Of a DNA stretch of 64,000 bases, positions 11,895-22,500 are shown in pieces. The stretch covers positions 87,393,637 to 87,457,636 of the forward strand of contig NC_132923.1 in the NCBI RefSeq assembly GCF_047675955.1, given 5' to 3'. Position 1 is the stretch's first letter, and each line of letters starts with the position of its first letter. The DNA comes from Chlorocebus sabaeus. Taxonomy: Eukaryota; Chordata; Mammalia; Primates; Cercopithecidae. A program made the position numbers and the translations under genes. The notes beneath the pieces were generated by a model. The model searched no databases and was not told where the DNA came from. It saw nothing but the letters and a program-made list of their open reading frames with translations.

Positions 11895-12230
11895 GCCAGG
11901 AGCGGTGGCTCACGCCTGTAATCCCAGCACTTTGGGAGGCTGAGGCGGGTGGATCACGAGGTCAGGAGATCGAGACCATCCTGGCTAACACGATGAAACC
12001 CTGTCTCTACTAAAAATACAAAAAATTAGCCTGGCGTGGTGATGGGCGCCTGTAGTCCCAGCTACTTGGGAAGCTGAGGCAGGAGAATGGCATGAACCCA
12101 GGAGGTGGGTCTTGCAGTGAGCCGAGTTGGCGCCTATGCACTCCAGCCTGGATGACAGAGCGAGACTCTGTCTCCAAAATAATAATAATAATGATAATAA
12201 TAATAATAATGATAATAACAATAATAATCT
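11895..12230 (+). mobile_element. Alu SINE (AluS/Y) with ATT-type microsatellite tail
   Basis: Starts near GCCAGGAGCGGTGGCTCACG and runs through both monomers to GAGCGAGACTCTGTCTCC near 12175. The A tail has turned into an AAT/AATG repeat at 12176-12228. On the opposite strand this tail translates as poly-isoleucine, which creates a spurious open frame. Confidence 0.95.
12176..12228. repeat. (AAT)n microsatellite
   Basis: Roughly 17 imperfect AAT units interrupted by GAT and CAA, grown from the tail of the preceding Alu. Likely length-variable. Confidence 0.9.
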
Positions 12231-12309
12231 GCATAGTGTCTGTTCCTCTCTTTTGACATAATGTAACATGTATTGGAGCAGAGGGACAGAGACAGTCCTT
12301 GGGCTAGTA

Positions 12310-12465
12310 AAGAAGTAGGAAAGAGTACAGAATTGGGAATTAAGAGACCTGGATGCTGATTCCTGTCCTGCTATTAACTTTCTACATGACCTGAGATAAA
12401 TCATTTCTCCTCTCTATGCCTCAGGTTCCTCATCTAAAAAATGATGGGGTTGGATTAGCATTTGA
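12310..12465 (+). repeat. MIR SINE
   Basis: TTAAGAGACCTGGATGCTGA, CCTGCTATTAACTTTCTACA and GCCTCAGGTTCCTCATCTAA follow MIR sense-strand order. Confidence 0.75.
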
Positions 12466-12544
12466 TGATGCCTCAGACTTAAGTAAACATTATTATCATC
12501 CTTATAGCTAACACTGCATACTGTCCCAAAATAAAAAGAGCAAC

Positions 12545-12755
12545 TATCATTAGCTGAGTGCTTGCTATGTGCCAGGAACTGTTTTAAATACTTTACACAC
12601 ATCTAATCCTCACAATAAGCCTATGAAGCGTGTATTGTTATTATCATCCTCACTATACAGATTAGGAGTCAGAGGTAAGAAGAGGTTAAGTAAGTGATAG
12701 ATCTGTGATTTGAACCTAGCCTTTGTGTATCCAGAACTAGTACTTTCCCCTGACA
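12545..12755 (-). repeat. MIR SINE
   Basis: GAGTGCTTGCTATGTGCCAG, CACATCTAATCCTCACAATA, and GTGATTTGAACCTAGCC follow reverse MIR order. It lies just downstream of an opposite-orientation MIR. Confidence 0.8.
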
Positions 12756-13484
12756 TTCTTCATGGCTTCTTAAAGATAAGCACCACTCTTATAGTAATGG
12801 TGCTTAAGACTGTAGCTCCATGGAGACTAGAGCATTAACCTTGCTTAGTCATATTCCTTTGATCAGTTTTAAGCAGTAGGCCCATTTTCATTGCATATAA
12901 CCATTGGCAGATGTAGTAATTCTCTCAAAACCAGTGTCTGTCATTCCTCATTCTGGATAATTTCACTTCAAAAATATTTAAGAAGCTAGTCTGCATGTTG
13001 CTGATGACTTTTTAAATTACAAACTAGTGTATGGTCCATTTATTGTTATTTTAGAAGCATGATTAACAATACAGCTAAACAGATCTTACCAAAATAAATA
13101 AAGTAAATGGTACAACTTTAATTTTTTTCATGTATTTCCCTTTTACTCACCAACCCATAAAATCAATAATTGAAATAGATTCCTTTCTATTAATGTGAGT
13201 TTAATATAGCACTACACTATATGGGCTTATATATATGTGTATGTGTCTACATAAATGATTTTATAAATATGTATGTATGTATACATACACATATGTATTT
13301 AAACATATGGTTTTAAAGGAGAATATATGGAACCTTAAGGATAATTTTTCACCTTTTCTCATTATTCTACCTTTTAAGGTTCTTTCACAAACATTGTAAC
13401 TGGATCATGAGACCTTTATGATCCTTCCTAATTAAAGAGATTCTGATTTTTTAATTTTATTTGTATTTTGAGGGTTAGAAGTCC
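12756..13484. other. No recognised feature
   Basis: AT-rich; a TATG/TATA alternating run occurs at 13226-13300. No repeat family or gene that I can support. Confidence 0.4.
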
Positions 13485-13665
13485 TCAACAACTCTGTGAA
13501 CTAGGCCGAGCATTAGTTATCCTCTTCATTTACAGATGAGGAATCTGAAGCTCAGAGATAAAATGACCTGTTACAGATCACATAACTAGAAAGGAAAAGA
13601 GCCAAGACTTGAAGTTAGATTTCCCTGAAGTCAGCATTCTACTTACTACATCATAATGTCACCTC
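13485..13665 (-). repeat. MIR SINE relic
   Basis: CATTTACAGATGAGGAATCT, GAAGCTCAGAGATAAAATGA, and TCACATAACTAGAAAGG follow reverse MIR order. Confidence 0.7.
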
Positions 13666-13679
13666 TGCATTTTTCATGT

Positions 13680-14010
13680 ATGATTTTATTCAAGCCTTGT
13701 ATAGATCAGGCAAACTGCAACTGTTATGGCTGCAGATAAGCCCAGCGATGATCAGGGTTACTGAATCTGACCCGCATTTGGCCAGATCCAGTGAAAGACA
13801 GTCAGGCTCTTTTGCAGGCAAGGAAGATATACAGGCAGGCTCAGGTCAAGACCGCAAAGACCTCCACGTGAACTTTTTATTCTTTGCAACGTGGGCTTCA
13901 CCCTTAGGTCTAGGAAAAGGCATTGGTCAGATCAATTCTACTCATTGTTGCCCGCAGGGACCTTCCTCATTCATATCTATATACAATTCTTTCAAACTGC
14001 TTTCTAATGC
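13680..14010. other. Repeat-poor block, higher GC than flanks
   Basis: Complex sequence with higher GC than its surroundings and no repeat signature I recognise. It contains a 113-codon plus-strand frame (13676-14017) with no domain, signal peptide or family resemblance that I can see. Frames of this length occur by chance, so I do not call a gene. Possible conserved non-coding DNA or an unrecognised old LTR fragment. Confidence 0.35.
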
Positions 14011-14034
14011 AATTTGACTTTTGTTTGTATGATT

Positions 14035-14185
14035 ATTTGTTTAATGCCTTCTCATCCTGCACATACACACTATAGACCATAAATGCCTTGAGGTCAAGGT
14101 CACACCTGCTTTTATTCATTACTATATCCCCAGAACCTGGAATTTGGTAAATAATAAATATTTGTTAAATAAATGTTGAATGCAC
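14035..14185 (+). repeat. L2 LINE 3' end
   Basis: CATAAATGCCTTGAGGTCAA, TATATCCCCAGAACCTGGAA and AAATATTTGTTAAATAAATG are the classic L2 3' terminus. Confidence 0.75.
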
Positions 14186-14354
14186 GCAAATATGAAATGT
14201 TAATTGCTTACTCAGTGCTAGACTCTATTCTGGCTGCTGCTACCTTTTTGCCTATTAAACCTCACTGAATCATAATCACCCAATGAGAGGGTAAAGGACA
14301 CTACCAGGTTGTATGACCTCAGGGCCAAATTTATTGTGAGTTGCTTTTACTTCC

Positions 14355-14690
14355 CAAATTTCCATTCAGTCTTCAATCTACTGCATTCTGGTATAAGGTT
14401 CCACCATTCTATTAGAATTGCTTCTTTCACAAATCTTGGAGGATCTTTTAAAACCTTATCCCACAGGACCGCCAGGATTTGACATTGTCAGTAAATCCTC
14501 CTCCTCCTCTTCTTCTTATCTTGCCTGGTAATATTCCATCATGGTTTCCCTTTTATACCTATATCTATTCTCTCCCATTCTTCTTCTTAGTCTCCTTTTC
14601 TTTTGAGGACCCTTAAGTGTTGTACTCTCTTCAGAAAATCTCCCTACTCTTCTCATTTATACTTTTTGAGTCATATAATTTCAACTACTA
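14355..14690 (+). repeat. L2/CR1-type LINE coding relic
   Basis: CTTCAATCTACTGCATTCTG, then GCCAGGATTTGACATTGTCA, then a CTCCTCCTCTTC-rich stretch and TCTTCTTAGTCTCCTTTTC resemble the reverse transcriptase end region of L2-like LINEs. Diverged and out of frame. Confidence 0.45.
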
Positions 14691-14911
14691 TTTACAAACT
14701 AATACCATCTGGATATATAACTTCATTCCTAGATACTCTTAAGAGGGTCAACTCCACTTTTCCAAATATTTTCTGGCCAGTAGAGAGTACAGGAAGAACA
14801 TTTGGCTTTTTGTTTATTCCTTTGTTTGTTTGTTTTGCAGAGAATGTGATATAAAAGCGTAATGCTGGGAAAACTTCTAGCATATTTGGGTATCAGTGTG
14901 AATAGTTAGAG

Positions 14912-15293
14912 GCTGTTATGGACTGGATGCTTTTTCCCTCCTCCCCAAATTCATATATTAAAATCTAACCGTCAGCGTGATGGGATTATGAGGGAGGACT
15001 TTTGGGAGGTGATTAAGTCATGAGGCTGGAGCTTCACTAATCCCATTAATGGGATTAGTGTTCTTATAAGAAGAGACCAAAGAGCTAGTTTGCTGTCTTT
15101 CCACCATGTGAGGATCCAAGGAGAAGATGGTTGTCTGCAGGCTGGACAAGAACCTTCACTGGAACCTGACCATGCTCATGCTGGCACCCTGATCTCAAAC
15201 TTGCAGCCTCCAGAACTGTGAGAATAGATTTCTGGTGTTTATAAGCCACTCAGTCTATGGTACTTTGTTACAGAAGCCCAAACTGACTAAGAA
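14912..15293 (+). mobile_element. MLT1-type MaLR solo LTR
   Basis: Begins TGTTATGGACTGGATG near 14915, then TTTTGGGAGGTGATTAAGTC, TGGGATTAGTGTTCTTATAA, CCACCATGTGAGGATC and CCTCCAGAACTGTGAGAA, and ends GCCCAAACTGACTAAG near 15292. This is the ordered layout of an MLT1 LTR (ERVL-MaLR). No internal sequence adjoins it. Confidence 0.88.
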
Positions 15294-15499
15294 GCATTCA
15301 TTTTATTTTCTTTCTACAGATTTTTTTTTATGAAAAGAAAAATAAAACTAGCATAAAATAGAACCTAATAAATATTTTTGAATGAATACATAAGTGAGTG
15401 AACAAATTAGAGAAATTGATTGGTCTAGAAAAACTTCGTACTTAGTATTTTCCAAATATAATTTACCATTGTAACAATTAATGATAATAATATATTGGG

Positions 15500-15895
15500 T
15501 TTCTGATCTCTTTAATCTACTTACTTTCCTACTGCCACTGCCCTCATTCAGACTTTCATCATCTCTATTTCCAATAATGTGTTCCCCTCTAATCTGCCTT
15601 CCATATAATCTCCCAAATGATCTTTCTAAAAGCAAATTTGGTTGTGTCAGTGTCCTGTTAAAACTCTTCAATGACCTTAATTTTATATACCTTAGAGGAT
15701 TAATTAGAATTTATATTCAAGAGGTTGCCCCTTTCTGTGTGCTAGTCACATTGAATTACTATCTGTCCTTGACTCACTACTTTTATTTCATGTATTTCTT
15801 ATAGAACTTCAACAACTTAAGAGAGCCTTGCTATTCTTTTACCTCTGCCTTTTATACATTCTGTATCACCTGTCTGAAATACTTTAACTTTCTGT
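15500..15895 (+). repeat. L2 LINE fragment, left piece
   Basis: TGATCTTTCTAAAAGCAAAT, GTGTCCTGTTAAAACTCTTC and AATGACCTTAATTTTATA match L2 order. The continuation (GTAAAGCCCTTAGTACGTCG, ATATAGTAAGCATTTGATAA) lies at 16477-16560, so the MLT2A LTR inserted into this L2. Confidence 0.6.
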
Positions 15896-16476
15896 GATGT
15901 TTAATATTAGGTTTCAACTTGATTGGATTGAAGGATGCCTAGATAACTGGCAAAGTATTGTTTCCCAGTGTGTCTATGAGAGTGTTGCCAGAAGAGGTTA
16001 ACATTTGAGTCAGTGGACTAGGAGAGGAAGATCCACCCTCAGTGTGGATAGGCACCATCCAATCAGCTGCCAGCGTGGCTAGAACAAAGTAGGCAGGAGA
16101 AGGTGGGATAAAACTGGCTTGTTGAGTCTTCTGGCTTTCATCTTTTCTCCCATGCTGGATGTTTCCTTTTGTTTCTCCTGCCCTTGGACATCAGACTCGA
16201 GGTTATTTGGCCTTTGGACTCTTGGACTTACACCAGTGATTTGCCGGGGGCTCTCAGGCTTTCAGCCACAGACTGAAGGCTGCACTATTGCCTTCCCTAC
16301 TTCTGAGGCTTTTGGACTTGGACTGAACCACTACTGGCTTCTTTCTTCCTCAGCTTGCAGACAGCCTGTCTTGGGACTTCACCTGCGATTGTGTGAACTA
16401 ATTCTCCTTAATAAACTCCCTCGCATATATACATATATACTATTAGTTGTGGCCCTCTGGAGAACCCTAATACACT
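15896..16476 (+). mobile_element. MLT2A-type ERVL LTR
   Basis: Opens near TGTTTAATATTAGGTTTCAA, passes CACCATCCAATCAGCTGCC and TGCCCTTGGACATCAGACTC, then GCTTGCAGACAGCCTGTC, an AATAAACTCC polyadenylation region, and ends GAGAACCCTAATACA-like near 16474. Full-length LTR of the ERVL/MLT2A group with no internal region, so a solo LTR. Confidence 0.85.
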
Positions 16477-16560
16477 TTCTTACTTTACTTATAACTCACT
16501 GTAAAGCCCTTAGTACGTCGTCTGGTATATAGTAAGCATTTGATAAGTGCAGTGAGTATC
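16477..16560 (+). repeat. L2 LINE fragment, right piece
   Basis: Continuation of the L2 interrupted at 15895: CCTTAGTACGTCGTCTGG then TATAGTAAGCATTTGATAAG. Confidence 0.5.
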
Positions 16561-18225
16561 ATACCATCATTGACGTTATTGTCGTTGTTATCATCATCAT
16601 TAGGTGTGAGGGATCCTAGCATATCCTATGTATCAGAGATTTTACAGATGACTCAGTCAAATTTGCATTTTATACATGGACAAATAGATCCAGGAAAAGG
16701 AAGAGGTTGGTTCAGACTTTTGCAGCTTGTAAGAAAGACAGCAAATCAAGAGAGCTAGAACCTAGCTGAACTAACTTTGTTCATTGCCCCAATAGGCCTC
16801 TTATGGTTTTCAGGTTATTTCACCTTCTGACTAATTGGTAGCAGCAACTGATACAGAGGAAAGAGCATGGCTAATCTTAGCTGTGCTCAAGTTGTGGTTC
16901 TATTTAGTTGATAATATTATTCAACTCATAGAGCTATTAAAATGCTCCCCTCCACAACCCCTGCTGACCTCGTATTTGGCACATTTCCCCTCAAACACCT
17001 AGGTTAGGGGGATTCCAGAACTTATAACTATGCTGGGCTAAGCAGTAGTTGGTTTTTAAAACTTGTAGGAGGGAAATATCATGGAAAGAAAGTTAGGAGC
17101 ATATTGTCTTCAGGCATGAGCAAAAACTAAAAATAGATTTCTGCATACGGGTTTCTAGTGGTGCTTGGGAATGCAGCTGACTGAACACAACATGGCCATA
17201 TCCTGGAGCTCTGCCAGCTTTGCCCTCCCTATGAGGGGCACAGGTGCATCTGTGCCTGTGGCCCATATTGTACATCCTTAAGAGGTTCAAGTATGTTTGG
17301 ATTCAACAAGAGGTATAGAGAGACCTGCAGAGTGTTCTAGGCATTTCTGGACCAGGCTGCTACATTGTAGTACTCAGGGACCCATACATCCATCTGTAGA
17401 AAATTTTGTAGGACTGCTTACCTAGTTTCGAGAAGAAAGTGCCCTCAATGTTCTGTATGTCTTCTTCTTGTCCATACTTCTATCTCTCTCAGACCTGATA
17501 TTTTTCCATTTGAGCTTGAATAAATCAGACTGGGATGATCTTCAGATAGGGAGTTTATAATATTCCTCTCCTTCTGTGCAGAGAAGCTGAACTTATATCA
17601 AAGAAATGGAAACTTTTGTTCATTAAGAGGAAGTAAAGTAGCATGTATTGATTTTCTACCATTTTCTTGTTTATTTTTTAAATACATCCTTTGAAATAGA
17701 TAATAGTGTCTTTTAACAATTAAATTGAGATATTAATAATCAGCAATTTTACTAACTTAAGAAAGATGACAAAGATAGTGAGCACCAGAGTAAGATTTTA
17801 AATGAAACCCTGACTTCTGCTTTACCATGAAATCTCCAAGTAGCTCTGTCACCTTTCTTCCTCACTTTTCAGCTGCGCCTTCTTTAAGGTCTCTGGGTTG
17901 CATTTGCACCCCTATTAGCTAAATACAAATTATATACTTCCATCCCTCACTCCTTGTTTCTGCCTTCCTTCCCTTCCCCAAAAGTGTCTCATTTCTCTGA
18001 CTCTTGCTTTTAGATTGAGTGCATGATATTGATCAGGATCTCACTAAAAGTATCACTTTCTGATTAATTTCTTCCCCCAAATCCTTATTAGATGTGAATT
18101 GTATAATTGTTAAAAATAGGCACTAGCTCACTTTGCTTCAGGATGTGCATTAAGAAGTTACATATGTGGGTTGCAACAAAAAGTATCGGTATCAATTCCA
18201 TTAGTTTTCCAGCTTGGAGGATAAA
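16561..18225. other. No recognised feature
   Basis: About 1.7 kb without a repeat that I can name. 17090-17300 is more GC-rich and contains the palindrome-like block around CCCATATTGTACATCC. No credible exon. Confidence 0.4.
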
Positions 18226-18226
18226 T

Positions 18227-18267
<41 letters not shown>

Positions 18268-18268
18268 A
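18226..18268. repeat. (GA)n microsatellite
   Basis: About 17 near-perfect GA units beginning after GATAGAGAGA, followed by a purine-rich shadow to 18330. Confidence 0.92.
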
Positions 18269-18329
18269 GAGAGAATGGGGTTTGATGGGGGCGATGGAGA
18301 GGGGAGACAGAAACAGACAGAGAAAGGAA

Positions 18330-18440
18330 GGGATTTAGAATGAAAAGATTTGGTTTAGGCCTCTGGCATTATGTGACTAGGGTATATTGTTTAACCTCTG
18401 TACGCCTTAATTCCTTCATTGACAATAAGGAGACTCATCT
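18330..18440 (+). repeat. MIR SINE fragment
   Basis: GGCATTATGTGACTAGGG, ATTGTTTAACCTCTGTACGC and CCTTCATTGACAATAAGGAG follow MIR sense order. Confidence 0.55.
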
Positions 18441-18462
18441 CTGCTCTCACCTTCTCAGAAGG

Positions 18463-18994
18463 TGTATTAGTCAGTGTTCTCCAGAGGGACAGGACTAATA
18501 GGATAGATGTATATATGAAAGGGAGTTTATTAAGGAGTATTGACTCACATGATCACAAAGTGAAGTCCCACAATAGGCTGTCTGCAAGCTGAGGAGCAAG
18601 GAAGCCAATCTGTGTCCTAAAACCTTAAAATTAGGGAAGCTGACAGTGTAGCCCTGTCTGTGGCCTAAGGCAAGCAAACCACTGGTGTAATTTCAAGAGT
18701 CCAAAAGCTGAAGAACTCAGAATCTGATGTGCGAGGACAGGAAGCATCTGGCATGGAAGATAAATGAAGGCCCTAAGACTCAGCAAGTCAATTCCTTCCA
18801 TGTTAGTCTGCCTGTTTTTATCCTAGCTGTGCTGGCAGCTGATTAGATGATGCCCACCCAGATTGAGGGTGAGTCAGCCTCTCCCCATCCACTGACTCAA
18901 ATGTTAATCTCCTTTGGCAACACCCTCACGGACACACCCAGGAACAATACTTCACATCCTTCTATCTAATCAAGTTGATATTCAGTATTATATC
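18463..18994 (-). mobile_element. MLT2A-type ERVL LTR, reverse orientation
   Basis: Starts TGTATTAGTCAGTGTTCTCC, the reversed LTR end, passes GTGAAGTCCCACAATAGGCT and GATGATGCCCACCCAGATTG, and ends near CAAGTTGATATTCAGTATTA. It is the mirror image of the LTR at 15896-16476. No internal ERVL sequence between the two was recognised, so they are probably independent solo LTRs, not one provirus. Confidence 0.85.
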
Positions 18995-19855
18995 ACACAA
19001 GGGTAGTGTGAGATCAGTGAAGACGTGGATATAAATTTATTTTATAGATTGCAAAGTGCTTTACAATTACAGATTGTGCTAAGAACATTTATTTGGTATT
19101 TAAAAAATAATAGTGTTATCACATGTATTTTTTTCTTTCTTGCTTATTTCTTAATATTTTGGTTCATGATTTGTGATTCTATTGTCCATAATTTTCTCTA
19201 CTTGTGTGAGAGTTCTAGAGTCTCTGGAGTCTAGGCCAGGAGTTACAGGAAGCAGTCTCTAACCTGAGGTTGCTGTAACCCTGAATTCAGGCAAAGGAGT
19301 AGAATCACAAAACTGGAGCACAGAGTGGAGAGCCAGAGTCTGATAAGCGAAAAATAAGCCAATTGTCTAAATGGGGTATCTGAGCTGGGAATGTGACCTC
19401 AAAATTCTGTAACCTGAGAGCAAGATGAGCCAATTGTAGACTAAGGGAATTTCTCAGTAAAGGCTGGACATTTGCAACTGTATATTTGTTGCCTTTATTT
19501 AAATATGGACCTGGGTTATTATGAACACACATCATACAGATTATTTTCATTTTGATGTGTTCTGACTATCAAGCTACTCTTTCAGATATGTCTCATAAAT
19601 CACTTTCAAGGCAATTAGGGTCTTTCAGGTTCTTGGAATTGAATTCATCATGACTAAAATTATTTGAGCATTCATATTTTTTCCAAAGTTCCCATTCTTT
19701 CTGATTTCATTAAAAACTGTGCCACTTTTTTTTTTTTTTCAAGACATAGAACAATTAAGATCATTTGTTTCCTTTGTGAGAGAGTTCTACTTTGCTTTGG
19801 AAATGTATCATCTCAGAAGTAATATTGTTTTTCTTACCAACTGTGAACATCTGAT
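18995..19855. other. No recognised feature
   Basis: Repeat-poor and AT-rich apart from a T14 run at 19726-19739. No gene signal. Confidence 0.4.
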
Positions 19856-20278
19856 AGCTATTAGGGTTATCCAAAGAAACAGAGCCAACTGAGTGTGTAA
19901 ATATATAGAAAGAGATTATGAGGAATTGGCTCACGTGATTATGGAGGCTGCTAAGTCTAAATTCTGCACTGTGACTTGGCAGTCCAGAAACCCAGGAGAG
20001 CCAATGACTCAGTTCCAGTTTGAAGGCCCATGGCCTAGAGACCCAGAAGAGCTAGTGGTGTAGATGAAGGCCACAGGCAGTCTGCTGCTCTTGGCAGGAG
20101 AGGTTGATGTTTTTGTTTTTGCTTTGTTTTGTTTTTGTTCTATTCAGGCCTTTAACTGATTGGATAATGCTAACCCACGTTATAGAGGGACAATCTGCTA
20201 CTTAAAGGTTATTGACTTAGATGTCAGTCTTATCCAAAAATACCCTCCATTTTGATACATCAAATTAATTGTTACAAT
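19856..20278 (-). mobile_element. MLT2B-type ERVL LTR, diverged
   Basis: TATTAGGGTTATCCAAAGAA, GGAATTGGCTCACGTGATTA, TTCTATTCAGGCCTTTAACT and the end near TCAAATTAATTGTTACAA match a reverse MLT2B-type LTR. An internal CTTTGTTTTG-rich slippage tract sits at 20110-20140, and part of the 5' end is deleted. Confidence 0.72.
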
Positions 20279-20326
20279 AGGTAAAAAGAAAAAATTTTGT
20301 CCATACATATTATATACTAGTATTGC

Positions 20327-20605
20327 TTTTTTTTTTGAGACGGAGTGTTGTTCTGTCGTGCAGTGGCATGATCTCAGCTCACTGTAAGCTCCGCCTCCCG
20401 GGTTCATACCATTCTCCTGCCTCAGCCTCCCTAGCAGCTGGGACTACAGGCGCCCATCACCACGCCCAGCTAATTTTTTGTATTTTTAGTCAAGATGGTG
20501 TTTCACCATGTTAGCCAGGATGGTCTCGATTTCCTGACCTCGTGATCCACCCACCTCAGCCTCCCAAAGTGCTGGGATTACAGGTGTGAGCCACCACACC
20601 TGGCC
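20327..20605 (-). mobile_element. Alu SINE with small left-arm gap
   Basis: Reverse Alu from the T-run at 20327 to CCTGGCC at 20599-20605. Relative to intact copies, about 12 bp of the CCCAGGCTGGAG segment are missing near 20359 (TTCTGTCG joins TGCAGTGG). Confidence 0.93.
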
Positions 20606-21297
20606 TGCATTTATTTTATATATACACACCATATTGAATAAAATACATAATAAACATAATACCAGATTCAAGAAAAATAAAATAAAAAATATAATAGCAG
20701 AGTCACGAAAAATAATCACATACTTTTACCACAGAAAGTTTTTCACTACTATTTTGACACTTTTATTCCAGTCTTTAAAACCACATTTGTATAGTAGAGC
20801 TTATATTACCTGTACCATTTGTTATACTGGTTTATCACATATTATTATATAAACATTTATCATACTACTAAAAATATATGAAAACTACATTATTTTATAT
20901 ACTTATGTAGTATTTTATGTACCCTTTGCTTGATAATTTTAATTGCTGCCAATTTTCTTTGTTATAAATAATGCTTCAATGAACATCTTCATGAATAAAA
21001 GTCTCCATCTGCGTGTTGACTTTTGTTTTATATCACATTTGTGGTAAGATTATTGGTTTTGATTAAATAAATATTGTACCGAATGTTGCATTGGTTTTAA
21101 ATGGGATAATCGGAGCAGCAGATTTAAATTTTATTGAGGGCTCTTTTTCTATTACCAGTGGAATTTGAATCCTATTAGGAAAGACATATTTTAAGAGTCA
21201 CTACAAAATAATCAAATCTCTAGGGCAGTCTTCTCACAACAATTTGTTAGCATTTTCATAGGTTTTAGGTATTTAAACTCATTCTTCCAGAGTGCTT
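20606..21297. other. AT-rich; possible old L1 fragment at 20880-21060
   Basis: TTTGTTATAAATAATGCTTC followed by AATGAACATCTTCATG resembles the antisense strand of the C-terminal ORF2 region of old L1s. The rest is featureless AT-rich sequence. Confidence 0.4.
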
Positions 21298-21312
21298 ACC
21301 ATGGATGCTTTC

Positions 21313-21343
<31 letters not shown>

Positions 21344-21473
21344 ATTATTAAACTTCAAGTTGTAGGGTACATGTGCACAACGTGCAGGTTTGCTACATAT
21401 GTATACTTGTGCCATGTTGGTGTGCTGCACCCATCAACTCGTCATTTACATAAGGTATAACTCCCAATGCAAT

Positions 21474-21497
21474 CCCTCCCCCTTCCCCCCTCCCCAT
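21474..21497 (-). other. G-rich tract of L1 3'UTR (possible G-quadruplex)
   Basis: C-runs on the plus strand give four G-runs of three or more on the L1 sense strand, the polypurine tract typical of primate L1 3'UTRs. It could fold as a G-quadruplex in L1 RNA or DNA. Confidence 0.6.
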
Positions 21498-21550
21498 GAT
21501 AGGCCCCAGTGTGTGATGTTCCCCTTCCCGAGTTCAAGTGATCTCATTGT

Positions 21551-22500
21551 TCAGTTCCCGCCTATGAGTGAGAACATGCGGTGTTTGGTTTTCTGTTCTT
21601 GTGATAGTTTGCTAAGAATGATGGTTTCCAGCTGCATCCATGTCCCTACAAAGAACACAAACTCATCCTTTTTTATGGCTGCATAGTATTCCATGGTGTA
21701 TATGTGCCACATTTTCTTAATCCAATCTGTCACTGATGGACATTTGGGTTGATTCCAAGTCTTTGCTATTGTGAATAGTGCTGCAATAAACATACGTGTG
21801 CATGTGTCTTTATAGCAGCATAATTTATAATCCTTTGGGTATATACCTAGTAATGGGATGGCTGGGTCATATGGTACATCTAGTTCTAGATCCTTGAGGA
21901 ATCGCCATACTGTTTTCCATAATGGTTGAACTAGATTACAATCCCACCAACAGTGTAAAAGTGTTCCTATTTCTCCACATCCTCTCCAGCACCTGTTGTT
22001 TCCTGACTTTTTAATGATTGCCATTCTAACTGGTGTGAGATGGTATCTCATTGTGGTTTTGATTTGCATTTCTCTGATGGCCAGTGATGATGAGCATTTT
22101 TTCATGTGTCTGTTGGCTGTATGAATGTCTTCTTTTGAGAAATGTCTGTTCATATCCTTTGCCCACTTTTTGATGGGGTTGTTTGTTTTTTCTTGTAAAT
22201 TTGTTTGAGTTCTTTGTAGGTTCTGGATATTAGCCCTTTGTCAGATGAGTAGATTGCAAAACTTTTCTCCCATTCTGTAGGTTGCCTGTTCACTCTGATG
22301 GTAGTTTCTTTTGCTGTGCAGAAGCTCTTTAGTTTAATGAGATCCCATTTGTCAATTTTGGCTTTTGCTGCCGTTGCTTTTGGTGTTTTAGACATGAAGT
22401 CTTTGCCCATGCCTATGTCCTGAATGGTACTACCTAGGTTTTCCTCTAGGATTTTTATGGTATTAGGCCTAACATTTAAGTCTCTAATCCATCTTGAATT
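21551..22500 (-). pseudogene. L1 ORF2 C-terminal fragment, frameshifted
   Basis: This antisense segment encodes the last ~320 residues of L1 ORF2p, including the cysteine-rich zinc-knuckle motif C-X3-C-X7-H-X4-C near 21940-21990. The frame is broken near 22186-22191, where a six-T run stands against seven A in the matching place of the L1 at 51298 (54468-54474). That one-base loss splits it into two overlapping frames. Being inverted relative to the rest of ORF2 it cannot be part of a continuous protein. Non-functional L1 debris, not a host gene. Confidence 0.9.

Noticed and set aside
12010..12404. Two minus-strand frames with poly-Ile or poly-Leu and Alu-like protein text
   Set aside because: Antisense translation of an Alu and its (AAT)n tail.
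15896..18994. MLT2A LTR pair as ends of one ERVL provirus
   Set aside because: The LTRs are in opposite orientation and no internal retroviral sequence was recognised between them.
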